A stretch of 64,000 nt of DNA from positions 33,973-97,972 of the forward strand of contig JBKAGX010000010.1 in assembly GCA_046290575.1 (NCBI GenBank). The letters are read 5' to 3'. The position numbers and the translations under genes are program-made. The notes below the pieces were generated by a model, which saw nothing but the letters and a program-made list of their open reading frames with translations, was not told where the DNA came from and ran no database searches. Shown here in pieces: positions 34,735-43,714 of this stretch; position 1 is the first letter of the stretch, and every line of letters begins with the position of its first letter. Source of the DNA: JANQQJ01 sp046290575. Lineage in GTDB: Bacteria; Pseudomonadota; Alphaproteobacteria; SMXS01.

Positions 34735-37700
34735 TGAACCGCTCCAGGGTGGTGAGTGCAGCGTCGAAATCTCCGAATTCGATTTCATACATTCTCTCCC
34801 GAAGGTATCGGATGACAGCATCTGTCTCAGGTTGCTCGGCTAAGATTTGATCCAGTTGTCTCAGGACACCCTTCACATCCCCGATTCCGCTCAGCTGTCT
34901 CAGTGCCGTTAGGTGGAGGGGCGCAGGGATCTGTTCTGCGGAAAGCCGGGTGGGGAATTTCGGCGTCGTTATCGTTTCGTCGGTTTCGGCTGCATAGGTC
35001 CAGGTCAGACCCAGGATTTTTCGTGTTGTTTCCAGAAGTTTGGGCACGTCCACGGGCTTGAGAAAATAGGCGCTTTGGACCTGTGAGAGTTCGTCCTGCT
35101 GGGCAACCTTTCTGGGATCTGCTGAAATGATAACGATCGGAATTTCCGACCTGTCCTCCTCACGCAGGATTTTGACGACCTGCCAGCCGCGCATGTCGGG
35201 CAGCGAGATGTCGAGCAACAGCAGGTCCGGTTTGTGTTTTCGCAGGAGATCAATGCAGGACCGGCCGTTTGGCGCGCCCAGAAACGTAAATCCAAAGGGC
35301 TCAAAAATGTCCCGCATCAGTGCCATATGAGCGGGATCATCGTCCGTTACGAGAATCACCCTGCGAGGCCCTGTATATCCTGTGATCTTTCTAAGCGGGG
35401 CTGCCTCTGCACGTGGCTCGGGCACAAAAGACAACAACAGCTTGACGGTGAATTGCGTGCCTTGGCCCAGCTTGCTATCGACCTCGATTGAGCCGCCCAT
35501 CGCCTCGGTCATCAGTTTCGTGATCGTCAGACCAAGTCCTGCGCCTGGTTTGGCGGCAAGGCCATCTGCGTTAATCTGCTCGAACGGACGAAAGATCCGC
35601 TCCAGGTCTTCAGGTGCGATGCCGGTGCCGGTGTCTTTAATCTCGAAGGTCGCAACCTGACTACGGTACCCAATACGCAGACTGACCTGACCCGCGGCTG
35701 TTGCCCGTACAGCATTGGTCAGCAGGTTCAGCAGTATTTGCCGCAAACGTTTCTCGTCAGTGTAGACCGCTGTCGGCACGGCATCGGAAACTTCTACGTC
35801 GAAGCCGATTCCTTTTTCCTGTGCCTGCAACCGGAACGTCTCGATAATGGGCTCCAGAAAGTCTGCGACCCTTACTTCGTCGCGGAAGATTTGCAGCCGG
35901 CCTGCCTCGATCATCGAAATATCGAGCAATCCATCAATAAGGCCGGATATGTGTTCACCGCTGCGGCGAATGACGCGCAGGCCGGGTCGCCAACGCTCAG
36001 GTATTGCGGCTTCGGACTCCAGAAGCTGTGAATAGCCGACTATGGCGTTAAGTGGTGTTCGGAGTTCGTGGCTGATCCCACCGACATATTTGCTCTTGGC
36101 CTCACTCGAGGCCTCGGCCACCTCCTTGGCTTCCTGGAGTTTCAGGTCGGTTTGTTTGTGTGCCTCGATCTCTTCCATCAACATGGCCGTTTGCTGTTTG
36201 GTTTCGTCGCGGGCTGCGCGACCGCTCTGCTGGGCCAGAACAAACGGCCAGATCGCGATCGCGATGACAATCATCAGAACGAAATAAAGGATCGCGAATG
36301 CGCCACCGATCACGTCGGGCGGAACCGTTGGATCAAACGTGATCTGGATAAATACCACCGCGAAAATCCCGGCAATCAGACCGGAGAAAGTCAGGAGAAG
36401 GCCAAAATACCATCCAATTTGTGAATTCAGACGCCCTGCGATACGTGGCGGCAGGGCCCAATGTGCCAGTTGTGACATCTGGTTGGAGAAACTTGCACCG
36501 TCCTTGCACAGGTCATGGCATCTGGAATCGAGTGTGCAGCATAGCGAGCAGATTGGCCCGTCATAGGCGGGGCAATGGGCCATGTCCTCGTGCTCAAAGT
36601 CGTTTTCACAGATGCAGCACTGATTGGTCTGGCCGGAAACCGGCGCCGGACTCTGCCGGGCGATGTAGAATCGGCTTTTGGTGGCTGCTGCGAGTACGGG
36701 TGTGGCTACAAGTGCGACACCAAGCGCAATGAACGGCGCCAAACCCTCTATCTGATTCCCGAAGGCACCCAGATAAGTGGCGATGGAGAGCACGGTCGCA
36801 ATTGACATCGCTCCGACGCCTACCGGATTAAAGTCAAACAGATGGGCGCGCTGGAATTCGATGTGCCGGGGGCTAAACCCAAGTGGCTTGTTGATCATCA
36901 GATCTGCGGTGATGACACCAAGCCACGCGACGGGAATGTTTGAGTAGAGCCCAAGCGTGTGTTCCAGCGCCCTGAAGATGCCGAGTTCCATCAGCACCAG
37001 CGCCAGGGAAACATTGAACACAACCCACACCACGCGACCGGGATGATGATGGGTGAGCCTGGAAAAGAAATTCGACCAGGCAAGGGATCCCGCATAGGCG
37101 TTTGTGACGTTGATTTTCAGCTGGGAAATAACGACGAAGATGCCTGTTATCGCGATGGCTATATCAGGATTGAGCCCCTGCCACGGCATGCCGTTGCTAA
37201 AGACCATCAGATACATGTGGGACGGGTCGGTTGCGTCTTCGACAGAGGCACCCTGTCCGAAGAGGAGGACAGCCAGGAAGGATCCGATGAGAAGTTTGAG
37301 GACGCCGGGCACCACCCAGCCGGGCCCGGCGGCAATGACGGCCGTCCACCATTTGAGGCTGTTCCTCTTGGTCTTTTCTGGCATGAAGCGCAGAAAGTCG
37401 ACCTGTTCGGCGGTTTGGGCGATCAGCGCGAAAATCACAGAACAGGCCGCGCCGAACGCGAATAGGTCGAAACTGCCGTCAGCGGGGCCGCGCAACCCGG
37501 TAAAGCTGGTCCAATCCTGTGGGTCTAGAAAGCCTCTGATGCCTAGGAAGACAAAGGGGACCAGTTGCAGGGTGGCCCAAATGATCTGTGTCCAGAACTG
37601 AAACTGGCTGATCAGTGTGATCCCGTGGGTGACGAGGGGAATAACGACCAACGCGCAGATGAGGTAGCCAAGCCACAGCGGAATGCCGAAGCACATCTCG

Positions 37701-38122
37701 AGCGCCAGGGCCATGATCGATGCCTCAAGGGCGAAGAAGATGAACGTAAATGACGCGTAGATGAGGGATGTGATCGTCGAGCCGATATAGCCGAAGCCCG
37801 CGCCGCGGGTAAGCAGATCGATATCCACGCCGTAGCGCGCCGCGTAATAGCTGATCGGTACCCCGGTCAGAAAAATAATCGCACCGACGGTTAGGATTGC
37901 CGTCACGGCGTTGGTAAAGCCGTAGCTGAGAGTAATGGCACCGCCTATGGCTTCTAGGGCAAGGAACGCGACGGTGCCGAGCGCGGTATTGGCGACCCAA
38001 GGAATGGACCATCTCCGGGCGCTTTTTGCGGTAAAGCGCAGGGCGTAATCCTCGAGCGTTTCGTTCGCAACCCACTGGTTGTAGCGGCGCCGTTCACGGA
38101 AGATTTTCTGACTGGCCGTCAT
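34727..38122 (-). CDS. NCS1-permease-like transporter fused to hybrid histidine kinase, copy 1
   Basis: About 1131 aa. Residues about 20-485 form a 12-helix domain like NCS1 cytosine/purine/allantoin permeases (GVDIDLLTRGAGFGYIGS, VTHGITLISQFQFWTQ). Residues 502-539 form a Cys-rich module (CCxC ... C ... CxxCC ... C ... C) that probably binds zinc. Two more helices (about 570-630) and a coiled linker follow. The kinase core has H685 (SHELRTPLN), ATP-binding DTGTGIAP and GAGLGLTI, and a receiver with D971. It likely senses a small amide or urea rather than mainly transporting it. The start at 38122 (MTASQK) matches the paralogue at 57730; an in-frame start 66 bases upstream is possible. Confidence 0.87.
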   Translation of the reverse strand: MTASQKIFRERRRYNQWVANETLEDYALRFTAKSARRWSIPWVANTALGTVAFLALEAIGGAITLSYGFTNAVTAILTVGAIIFLTGVPISYYAARYGVDIDLLTRGAGFGYIGSTITSLIYASFTFIFFALEASIMALALEMCFGIPLWLGYLICALVVIPLVTHGITLISQFQFWTQIIWATLQLVPFVFLGIRGFLDPQDWTSFTGLRGPADGSFDLFAFGAACSVIFALIAQTAEQVDFLRFMPEKTKRNSLKWWTAVIAAGPGWVVPGVLKLLIGSFLAVLLFGQGASVEDATDPSHMYLMVFSNGMPWQGLNPDIAIAITGIFVVISQLKINVTNAYAGSLAWSNFFSRLTHHHPGRVVWVVFNVSLALVLMELGIFRALEHTLGLYSNIPVAWLGVITADLMINKPLGFSPRHIEFQRAHLFDFNPVGVGAMSIATVLSIATYLGAFGNQIEGLAPFIALGVALVATPVLAAATKSRFYIARQSPAPVSGQTNQCCICENDFEHEDMAHCPAYDGPICSLCCTLDSRCHDLCKDGASFSNQMSQLAHWALPPRIAGRLNSQIGWYFGLLLTFSGLIAGIFAVVFIQITFDPTVPPDVIGGAFAILYFVLMIVIAIAIWPFVLAQQSGRAARDETKQQTAMLMEEIEAHKQTDLKLQEAKEVAEASSEAKSKYVGGISHELRTPLNAIVGYSQLLESEAAIPERWRPGLRVIRRSGEHISGLIDGLLDISMIEAGRLQIFRDEVRVADFLEPIIETFRLQAQEKGIGFDVEVSDAVPTAVYTDEKRLRQILLNLLTNAVRATAAGQVSLRIGYRSQVATFEIKDTGTGIAPEDLERIFRPFEQINADGLAAKPGAGLGLTITKLMTEAMGGSIEVDSKLGQGTQFTVKLLLSFVPEPRAEAAPLRKITGYTGPRRVILVTDDDPAHMALMRDIFEPFGFTFLGAPNGRSCIDLLRKHKPDLLLLDISLPDMRGWQVVKILREEDRSEIPIVIISADPRKVAQQDELSQVQSAYFLKPVDVPKLLETTRKILGLTWTYAAETDETITTPKFPTRLSAEQIPAPLHLTALRQLSGIGDVKGVLRQLDQILAEQPETDAVIRYLRERMYEIEFGDFDAALTTLERFNV

Positions 38123-38313
38123 GTTGACCCTACGGCCGAGTGCCGACAGGTCATGTTGCGTTGCAATATATGCAGTGCTGGATTGCATGTGACTGGGGTG
38201 ATGGGGTGTGGTCCTGCTCTTTTGATCTCTCGCTCAATTTCTCTGTTACGTACGTGTTACGCCTCAGAAACAGCCATTTTTCCAGTATTTTAGCGTCTCT
38301 CGGTCTCGCGGCC

Positions 38314-38330
38314 GGGGGGTATATCCCCCA
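38314..38330. promoter_or_regulatory. G-run/C-run motif GGGGGGTATATCCCCCA
   Basis: It lies midway in the 400-bp divergent gap between kinase 1 and the outer-membrane barrel gene. A 17-base sequence at 57494-57510, in the equivalent kinase 2/urtA2 gap, matches it at 13 positions. It may be the binding site of the cognate LuxR-type regulators. Confidence 0.45.
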
Positions 38331-38518
38331 TTTAGACGGCCCAACTGGCGTAGGTCTATGGGTTAAATGACGTATTGTTGCGTTGCAGCATAGGCAGGAA
38401 CGTTAGACCCGATCACAGCGGGTTCAAAGAAACAACGCCCCGCACCGATCACTAAAAAAACTGTGAAGTGACGGGAAAAACCGCGCTTCCGATAACGTGA
38501 ATAGTGAGGGAGCCTGCA

Positions 38519-39355
38519 ATGGCACGAACTTGTATGAGTAGATTAAGGGCGCTGGGCTGCAGCGCTGTATTAGCCCTGGCGCTGACATCAGCACCAGCAC
38601 TGGCCGAAGAAGAAGCAAATGACAAAGTTTCAGGCTCCGTAGGTGTGAGCTACAACTCGCACTTCATTTCCTACGGCCTTGACGTGTGGGGTGGCGGCAC
38701 AGAATTCTTCGGAAGCGAGTCCACCATGTTCATGTGGTCGGACATCACATTTGACCTTTCACCCTTTAACCTGACCTTCGGTGTCTGGGGTGACATCAAC
38801 AACAATACAATCAGCGGCACTGGCGGCGGCATTCAAGAAGTCGATGTCTGGGCGGGCGTGAGCGTAGATGTCGGCCGGTTCAATCTCGGCGTTACCTTTC
38901 AGCAGTGGTACTATGCCAGTGATACTGAGGGCATCCTCGATCTGTCCATCGCATTCGATGACAGCGACCTGCTTCCGATCTCGCTGTCACCCAGCCTGAC
39001 TTGGCACTTCCGGATTGAAGGGAATGGCGGACAGACGAAGAGCTCCATCATTGTTCTGGCGATCGCGCCCAGCTTTGACTTGATCACGTCTGATGCCTTC
39101 TCGCTCAATCTGACCATTCCGGCCGGCATCGGTCTGTTTGTCGACAAGGACTTTCAGGGCGGCAACAAAAGCGGACTGGGCTACTTCTATATTGGCGGTT
39201 CGCTCAGCGTGCCCTTGGCCTTTATCTCCAGCTCGTTCGGCGAATGGTCCGTCAACTTTGATGTGACCTATTACAACACCAGCCCGCGCGCGATACCCGG
39301 CAACGTCAAGGATGACTTTGTCACCGGTTCGCTCGGCCTGAGCGTCGCCTTCTAG
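38519..39355 (+). CDS. outer-membrane beta-barrel protein (putative porin)
   Basis: A 278-aa protein with a signal peptide (ALALTSAPALA) and a mature part of alternating aromatic/hydrophobic strands (SVGVSYNSHFISYGLDVWGG, FNLTFGVWGDINN, and so on) ending GSLGLSVAF with terminal Phe, the usual outer-membrane assembly signal. It is placed between kinase 1 and urtA1. In Methylophilus methylotrophus an outer-membrane porin (FmdC) is encoded with amide/urea transport genes, so a urea or amide channel is a reasonable guess. The start at 38519 follows GAGGGA. Confidence 0.78.
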   Translation: MARTCMSRLRALGCSAVLALALTSAPALAEEEANDKVSGSVGVSYNSHFISYGLDVWGGGTEFFGSESTMFMWSDITFDLSPFNLTFGVWGDINNNTISGTGGGIQEVDVWAGVSVDVGRFNLGVTFQQWYYASDTEGILDLSIAFDDSDLLPISLSPSLTWHFRIEGNGGQTKSSIIVLAIAPSFDLITSDAFSLNLTIPAGIGLFVDKDFQGGNKSGLGYFYIGGSLSVPLAFISSSFGEWSVNFDVTYYNTSPRAIPGNVKDDFVTGSLGLSVAF

Positions 39356-39456
39356 CGGCTTTATGAAGACAACCTGCCGCTGGAGTGAACGTGTTCGCCA
39401 AAAGGGCCGGGCTTCAGCGGCAGCCTCCAAAGAAAACCAAAACACAGGGTGTACCA

Positions 39457-40737
39457 ATGAAAATTAGAAATCTGACCATAGGGCTGACATTGCTGGTCAC
39501 AGCAGTGTTCGCGTCTCCGGTCCAGGCAGAAGAGACAATCAAAGTGGGTGTTCTTCACTCCCTTTCCGGGACCATGGCCATCAGTGAAACGACGCTGAAA
39601 GACGCCATGTTGATGCTGATTGAAGAACAGAACAAAAAGGGCGGTCTGCTCGGCAAGAAGCTTGAGGCTGTTGTCGTTGATCCGGCATCCGACTGGCCTC
39701 TCTTTGCAGAAAAGGCTCGCGAGCTGATCCAGGTGAACAATGTTGCTGCAGTCTTCGGTTGCTGGACATCGGTGTCCAGAAAGTCGGTCTTGCCGGTATT
39801 CGAGGAGCTCAACAACATTCTCTTCTATCCGGTTCAGTATGAGGGCGAAGAATCCCAGCGGAACGTCTTCTATACGGGCGCGGCACCGAACCAGCAGGCG
39901 ATCCCTGCGGTTGACTACCTGATGAACGAAGAAGGCGTTGAACGCTGGGTGCTGGCGGGTACGGACTATGTCTACCCGCGCACGACCAACAAAATTCTGG
40001 AGCAGTATCTCAAGGACAAGGGCGTTGCAGACGAAGACATCATGATCAACTACACGCCATTCGGTCATTCCGATTGGCAGTCCATCGTCTCAGACATCAA
40101 GACATTTGGCGCCGCCGGTAAGAAGACGGCGGTGGTCTCCACCATCAACGGTGATGCAAATGTCCCATTCTATAAGGAACTGGGCAATCAGGGCATCATG
40201 GCGACAGACATTCCCGTGGTCGCATTTTCGGTGGGTGAGGAAGAGCTTGCTGGTTTGGATACGACCCCGCTTGTCGGTCATCTGGCGGCTTGGAACTACT
40301 TCATGTCGGTCGATACGCCCGAGAATGAGGAGTTCATCAAGGCATGGCAGACCTTTATCGGCAACGAAGAACGCGTAACCAATGATCCGATGGAGGCCCA
40401 TTACATAGGCTTCAACATGTGGGTCAAAGCGGTCGAGAAGGCAGGGACGACTGACCCTGATGCTGTCATCGACGCGATCGTTGGCGTTGAAGCGCCTAAT
40501 TTGACAGGTGGAACATCGGTCATGCTGCCGAACCACCACATCACCAAGCCGGTGCTTATCGGTGAAATCCAGGACGACGGGCAGTTCGATGTCGTTTGGG
40601 AAACGGACGGCCTCGTTCCCGGTGATGCCTGGTCCGACTTCCTCCCGGATTCCAAGGCGCTGAAGGCGGATTGGACCCCTCCAATCAGCTGCGGGAACTA
40701 CAATACCGAGACCAAGAAGTGTGGAGGGTCCGAATAG
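39457..40737 (+). CDS. urtA: UrtA, urea ABC transporter substrate-binding protein, copy 1
   Basis: A 426-aa periplasmic protein with signal peptide (TLLVTAVFASPVQA) and the family pattern KVGVLHSLSGTMAISE, PASDWPLFAEKARELI, AAVFGCWTSVSRKSVLPV and a VYPRTTNKI segment. It is closely similar to urtA2 at 56098. It captures urea (or a short amide) for the UrtBC channel. The ATG at 39457 is preferred because the signal peptide begins there. A strong terminator-like hairpin follows before urtB, which would give excess binding protein. Confidence 0.93.
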   Translation: MKIRNLTIGLTLLVTAVFASPVQAEETIKVGVLHSLSGTMAISETTLKDAMLMLIEEQNKKGGLLGKKLEAVVVDPASDWPLFAEKARELIQVNNVAAVFGCWTSVSRKSVLPVFEELNNILFYPVQYEGEESQRNVFYTGAAPNQQAIPAVDYLMNEEGVERWVLAGTDYVYPRTTNKILEQYLKDKGVADEDIMINYTPFGHSDWQSIVSDIKTFGAAGKKTAVVSTINGDANVPFYKELGNQGIMATDIPVVAFSVGEEELAGLDTTPLVGHLAAWNYFMSVDTPENEEFIKAWQTFIGNEERVTNDPMEAHYIGFNMWVKAVEKAGTTDPDAVIDAIVGVEAPNLTGGTSVMLPNHHITKPVLIGEIQDDGQFDVVWETDGLVPGDAWSDFLPDSKALKADWTPPISCGNYNTETKKCGGSE

Positions 40738-40790
40738 GTCAACCGTGTCGTTGGTCTGTGTAGGGGTGCGCAGACGATCGATACTTTAGG

Positions 40791-40834
40791 GGCTCAGGTG
40801 GCGAGGCCCTCTCTCCGCGCCACCTGAGCCTTTT
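40791..40834 (+). terminator. terminator/attenuator hairpin between urtA1 and urtB1
   Basis: A 13-bp stem, GGCTCAGGTGGCG (40791-40803) with CGCCACCTGAGCC (40818-40830), followed by TTTT. Placed 54 bases after urtA, it probably stops part of the transcripts so that binding protein exceeds permease. The second Urt operon has the same arrangement. Confidence 0.85.
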
Positions 40835-40899
40835 GGGCCTATCAAGATCTATAGGCTTTGATTGTAGCCTGTTGTTTTCCTTTCACATTCACGGGGACC

Positions 40900-42543
40900 A
40901 TGCCGACAATATTCCGCATCATGTTCGGGTTTCTGATGATTGGGTGCCTGTCATGGCCCGCAGTGACCAGAGCAGACTCTCCCGATAGTGTTACATCGCC
41001 CTATAACGTTACATCGATTGTCGCTGCATATTCTGGCGGCGGATATGCGGAACTCGAAGCCTTACTGGAAGCTCTGGCGGACACCGCAGACGAGAATGCG
41101 CTTCCTCTGTTGGACCTTTTGGAAGCAGGAGTGCTGAGAACCAGAAAGTCAGATGGCAGACTTGTCGTTGCGACCGAGAACGATGATGACTTTGTCCTGA
41201 CCGACCCGCTGACCGGCGAAGCTCTGGGTGTCGCGGGCAAAAGGGAATTGAAAAAGGTCCGTGTCAACAACCGTATTCGGCGGGCAATTTCATCAGCCCG
41301 CGGCACCTTGACCCTGGCGAGCGCAGACCCGGAAATCAGAGAAGCAGCGGCTCAGGCTGTTTTCAGGGCGCGGGATGCGGCCGCCCTTGAGACGCTCAGG
41401 TCAGCGATCGAGAGGGAAACGGATGCTGGGGTTTTGACGGCCCTGCAGGAAGCAGAAGCCGCAATTGTCCTCCAGACCGACACCGAAGACGCTGAAAAAA
41501 TTGACGCGATCAGCGTCATCGTGAACCGGGGTGACGAGGACGCTCTGTCGCTCCTGATGGGGTTTGCTGCAAGCAGCAAGGGAGCTTTGAAATCGGCCGC
41601 AACTGCCGGCGTGGACAAAGTGCAGACCCGGCTGGATTATCTCGGGATCGTTCAGAACGTCTGGTTCGGTCTGTCGCTGGGTTCTGTTCTGCTTCTCGCT
41701 GCGATCGGCTTAGCGATCACGTTCGGCGTGATGGGCGTTATCAACATGGCCCATGGCGAACTGGTGATGCTTGGGGCCTACACAACCTATGTGGTCCAGC
41801 AGGTTTTCAGAGCCTATGTGCCCGAGGCGATGGATTACTCGCTTTTGGTTGCGCTTCCCGCAGCCTTTGTGGTCGCAGGAGCGGCCGGTGTCGCGATTGA
41901 ACGCGGCGTGATCCGCTTTCTTTACGGCCGACCGCTGGAAACGCTGCTCGCGACCTGGGGGATCAGCCTGATCCTGCAGCAGTCCATTCGCACCATATTT
42001 GGTCCGTCCAACGTTGAAGTCGGCGCACCAACCTGGATGAGTGGTACCGTTGATGTCACGGCCGGGTTGCCGCTGACACTGAATCGAATCTGGATCGTGG
42101 TCTTCACGCTTCTCGTCTTCGCGGTCCTTACATTTGTCATCAAGCGGACGACATTTGGGCTGCAAATGAGGGCGGTGACGCAAAATCGCCGCATGGCCAA
42201 TTCCGTTGGTATCCGTTCGAACTGGGTCGATGCGATGACCTTTGGACTGGGGTCCGGCGTCGCCGGTATTGCGGGCGTCGCACTCAGTCAGATCAGCAAT
42301 GTCAGCCCCAATCTGGGACAGTCCTATATCATCGACTCCTTCCTGGTTGTCGTGTTCGGCGGCGTCGGTAATCTCTGGGGTACGCTGGTTGGCGCATTCT
42401 CTTTGGGGGTCGCCAACAAATTCCTGGAGCCCTGGACAGGGGCGGTGCTGGCCAAGATCTTCATTCTTGTCGCCGTAATTCTCTTCATTCAACGCCGACC
42501 GCAGGGACTGTTCGCCCAGCGGGGCCGCGCGGTGGAGAATTAG
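40900..42543 (+). CDS. urtB: UrtB, urea ABC transporter permease with long N-terminal extension, copy 1
   Basis: A 547-aa protein. A signal-like segment (FGFLMIGCLSWPAVTRA) is followed by about 220 mostly helical residues resembling HEAT-type repeats, with Ala/Glu-rich helices. The LivH-type permease then starts near YLGIVQNVWFGLSLGSVLLL and includes GVMGVINMAHGELVMLGAY and the GGVGNLWGTLVGAF loop. Extended UrtB proteins are known in urtABCDE operons; copy 2 (308 aa) lacks the extension. The start at 40900 follows a GGGGA site. Confidence 0.92.
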   Translation: MPTIFRIMFGFLMIGCLSWPAVTRADSPDSVTSPYNVTSIVAAYSGGGYAELEALLEALADTADENALPLLDLLEAGVLRTRKSDGRLVVATENDDDFVLTDPLTGEALGVAGKRELKKVRVNNRIRRAISSARGTLTLASADPEIREAAAQAVFRARDAAALETLRSAIERETDAGVLTALQEAEAAIVLQTDTEDAEKIDAISVIVNRGDEDALSLLMGFAASSKGALKSAATAGVDKVQTRLDYLGIVQNVWFGLSLGSVLLLAAIGLAITFGVMGVINMAHGELVMLGAYTTYVVQQVFRAYVPEAMDYSLLVALPAAFVVAGAAGVAIERGVIRFLYGRPLETLLATWGISLILQQSIRTIFGPSNVEVGAPTWMSGTVDVTAGLPLTLNRIWIVVFTLLVFAVLTFVIKRTTFGLQMRAVTQNRRMANSVGIRSNWVDAMTFGLGSGVAGIAGVALSQISNVSPNLGQSYIIDSFLVVVFGGVGNLWGTLVGAFSLGVANKFLEPWTGAVLAKIFILVAVILFIQRRPQGLFAQRGRAVEN

Positions 42544-42544
42544 G

Positions 42545-43714
42545 ATGTCTAAAGGGCCAATCCTTTTGCAGCTGATGCGCCTGGACGGACCGAGCAGGAC
42601 CTTCCTCGGCATCATGTTGGCGGTGACGGTGCTGGTGCCCGTTCTCAATCAGCTGGTGCCTGAAGGGTCCTTCTTCCATGTGCCGACCTATGTGGTCAGC
42701 CTTTTGGGAAAATATTTGGCATTTGCAATCCTTGCGCTGTCGGTTGACCTCGTCTGGGGGTATTGCGGTATTCTCAGTCTTGGACACGGTGCCTTCTTCG
42801 GCCTCGGCGGCTATGCAATGGGCATGTATCTGATGCGCCAGATCGGTGACCGTGGCGTATACGCCAATCCCGTCCTGCCCGACTTTATGGTGTTTCTGAA
42901 CTGGAGCGAGCTGCCTTGGTTTTGGCTCGGGTTCGACAACTTCTTCTTCGCGATGCTGATGGTGCTGGTCGTGCCTGGAATACTGGGCTTTGTCTTCGGG
43001 TGGTTTGCCTTCAGGTCGCGTGTTACCGGTGTTTATCTGTCCATCATCAGCCAGGCGATGACATTTGCGCTGCTGTTGGCGTTTTTTCGCAACGATATGG
43101 GGTTTGGCGGCAACAACGGTCTGACCGATTTCAAGGATATTCTGGGGTTCAATCTTCAGTCATCGGGCACCCGTGTCAGCCTGTTTGCATGTACATCAAT
43201 CGCCTTGATGCTTGCGTTCCTGTTGTGTCGCTTCATCGTCACCTCCAAGCTGGGGCGTGTGCTTATCGGCATCCGTGACGCGGAGAGCCGCGTGCGTTTT
43301 CTGGGGTACAGGGTCGAGTATTACAAGCTGTTCGTATTCACGGTTTCTGCGATGCTGGCAGGGGTTGCCGGTGCGCTCTATGTGCCGCAGGTCGGGATCA
43401 TTAATCCCAGCGAGTTCTCTCCGGCTCAGTCGATTGAGATCGTCATCTGGGTCGCGCTTGGGGGCCGTGGCACGCTTTATGGCGCGGCGCTTGGCGCGGT
43501 GTTGGTGAATTTCGGCAAGACGTATTTTACAGGTGCGATCCCTGAGCTCTGGTTGTTTGCACTGGGGGCTCTATTTGTGCTGACCACCCTATTTCTGCCC
43601 AAGGGCGTGGTTGGGGGTCTGTCTTCAGGCGGGGCGGCGGTGCTTCGATCCAGGTTGAGATTGCGAAAGAAAGCGCAGCCATCCGCAAAGATTGAGCCGG
43701 AGGCAGAGCAATGA
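42545..43714 (+). CDS. urtC: UrtC, urea ABC transporter permease, copy 1
   Basis: A 389-aa LivM-type inner-membrane permease with about ten helices. It shows the WGYCGILSLGHGAFFGLGGYAMG loop, the VTGVYLSIISQAMTFALLL segment and the conserved VIWVALGGRGTLYGAALGA loop. It forms the urea channel with UrtB. It begins one base after the urtB stop, and its last four bases overlap urtD, so translation is coupled. Confidence 0.93.
   Translation: MSKGPILLQLMRLDGPSRTFLGIMLAVTVLVPVLNQLVPEGSFFHVPTYVVSLLGKYLAFAILALSVDLVWGYCGILSLGHGAFFGLGGYAMGMYLMRQIGDRGVYANPVLPDFMVFLNWSELPWFWLGFDNFFFAMLMVLVVPGILGFVFGWFAFRSRVTGVYLSIISQAMTFALLLAFFRNDMGFGGNNGLTDFKDILGFNLQSSGTRVSLFACTSIALMLAFLLCRFIVTSKLGRVLIGIRDAESRVRFLGYRVEYYKLFVFTVSAMLAGVAGALYVPQVGIINPSEFSPAQSIEIVIWVALGGRGTLYGAALGAVLVNFGKTYFTGAIPELWLFALGALFVLTTLFLPKGVVGGLSSGGAAVLRSRLRLRKKAQPSAKIEPEAEQ

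Noticed and set aside
41710..42648. Open frame of 312 codons on the - strand
   Set aside because: Opposite urtB1/urtC1; charged, low-complexity translation, no signal or domain.
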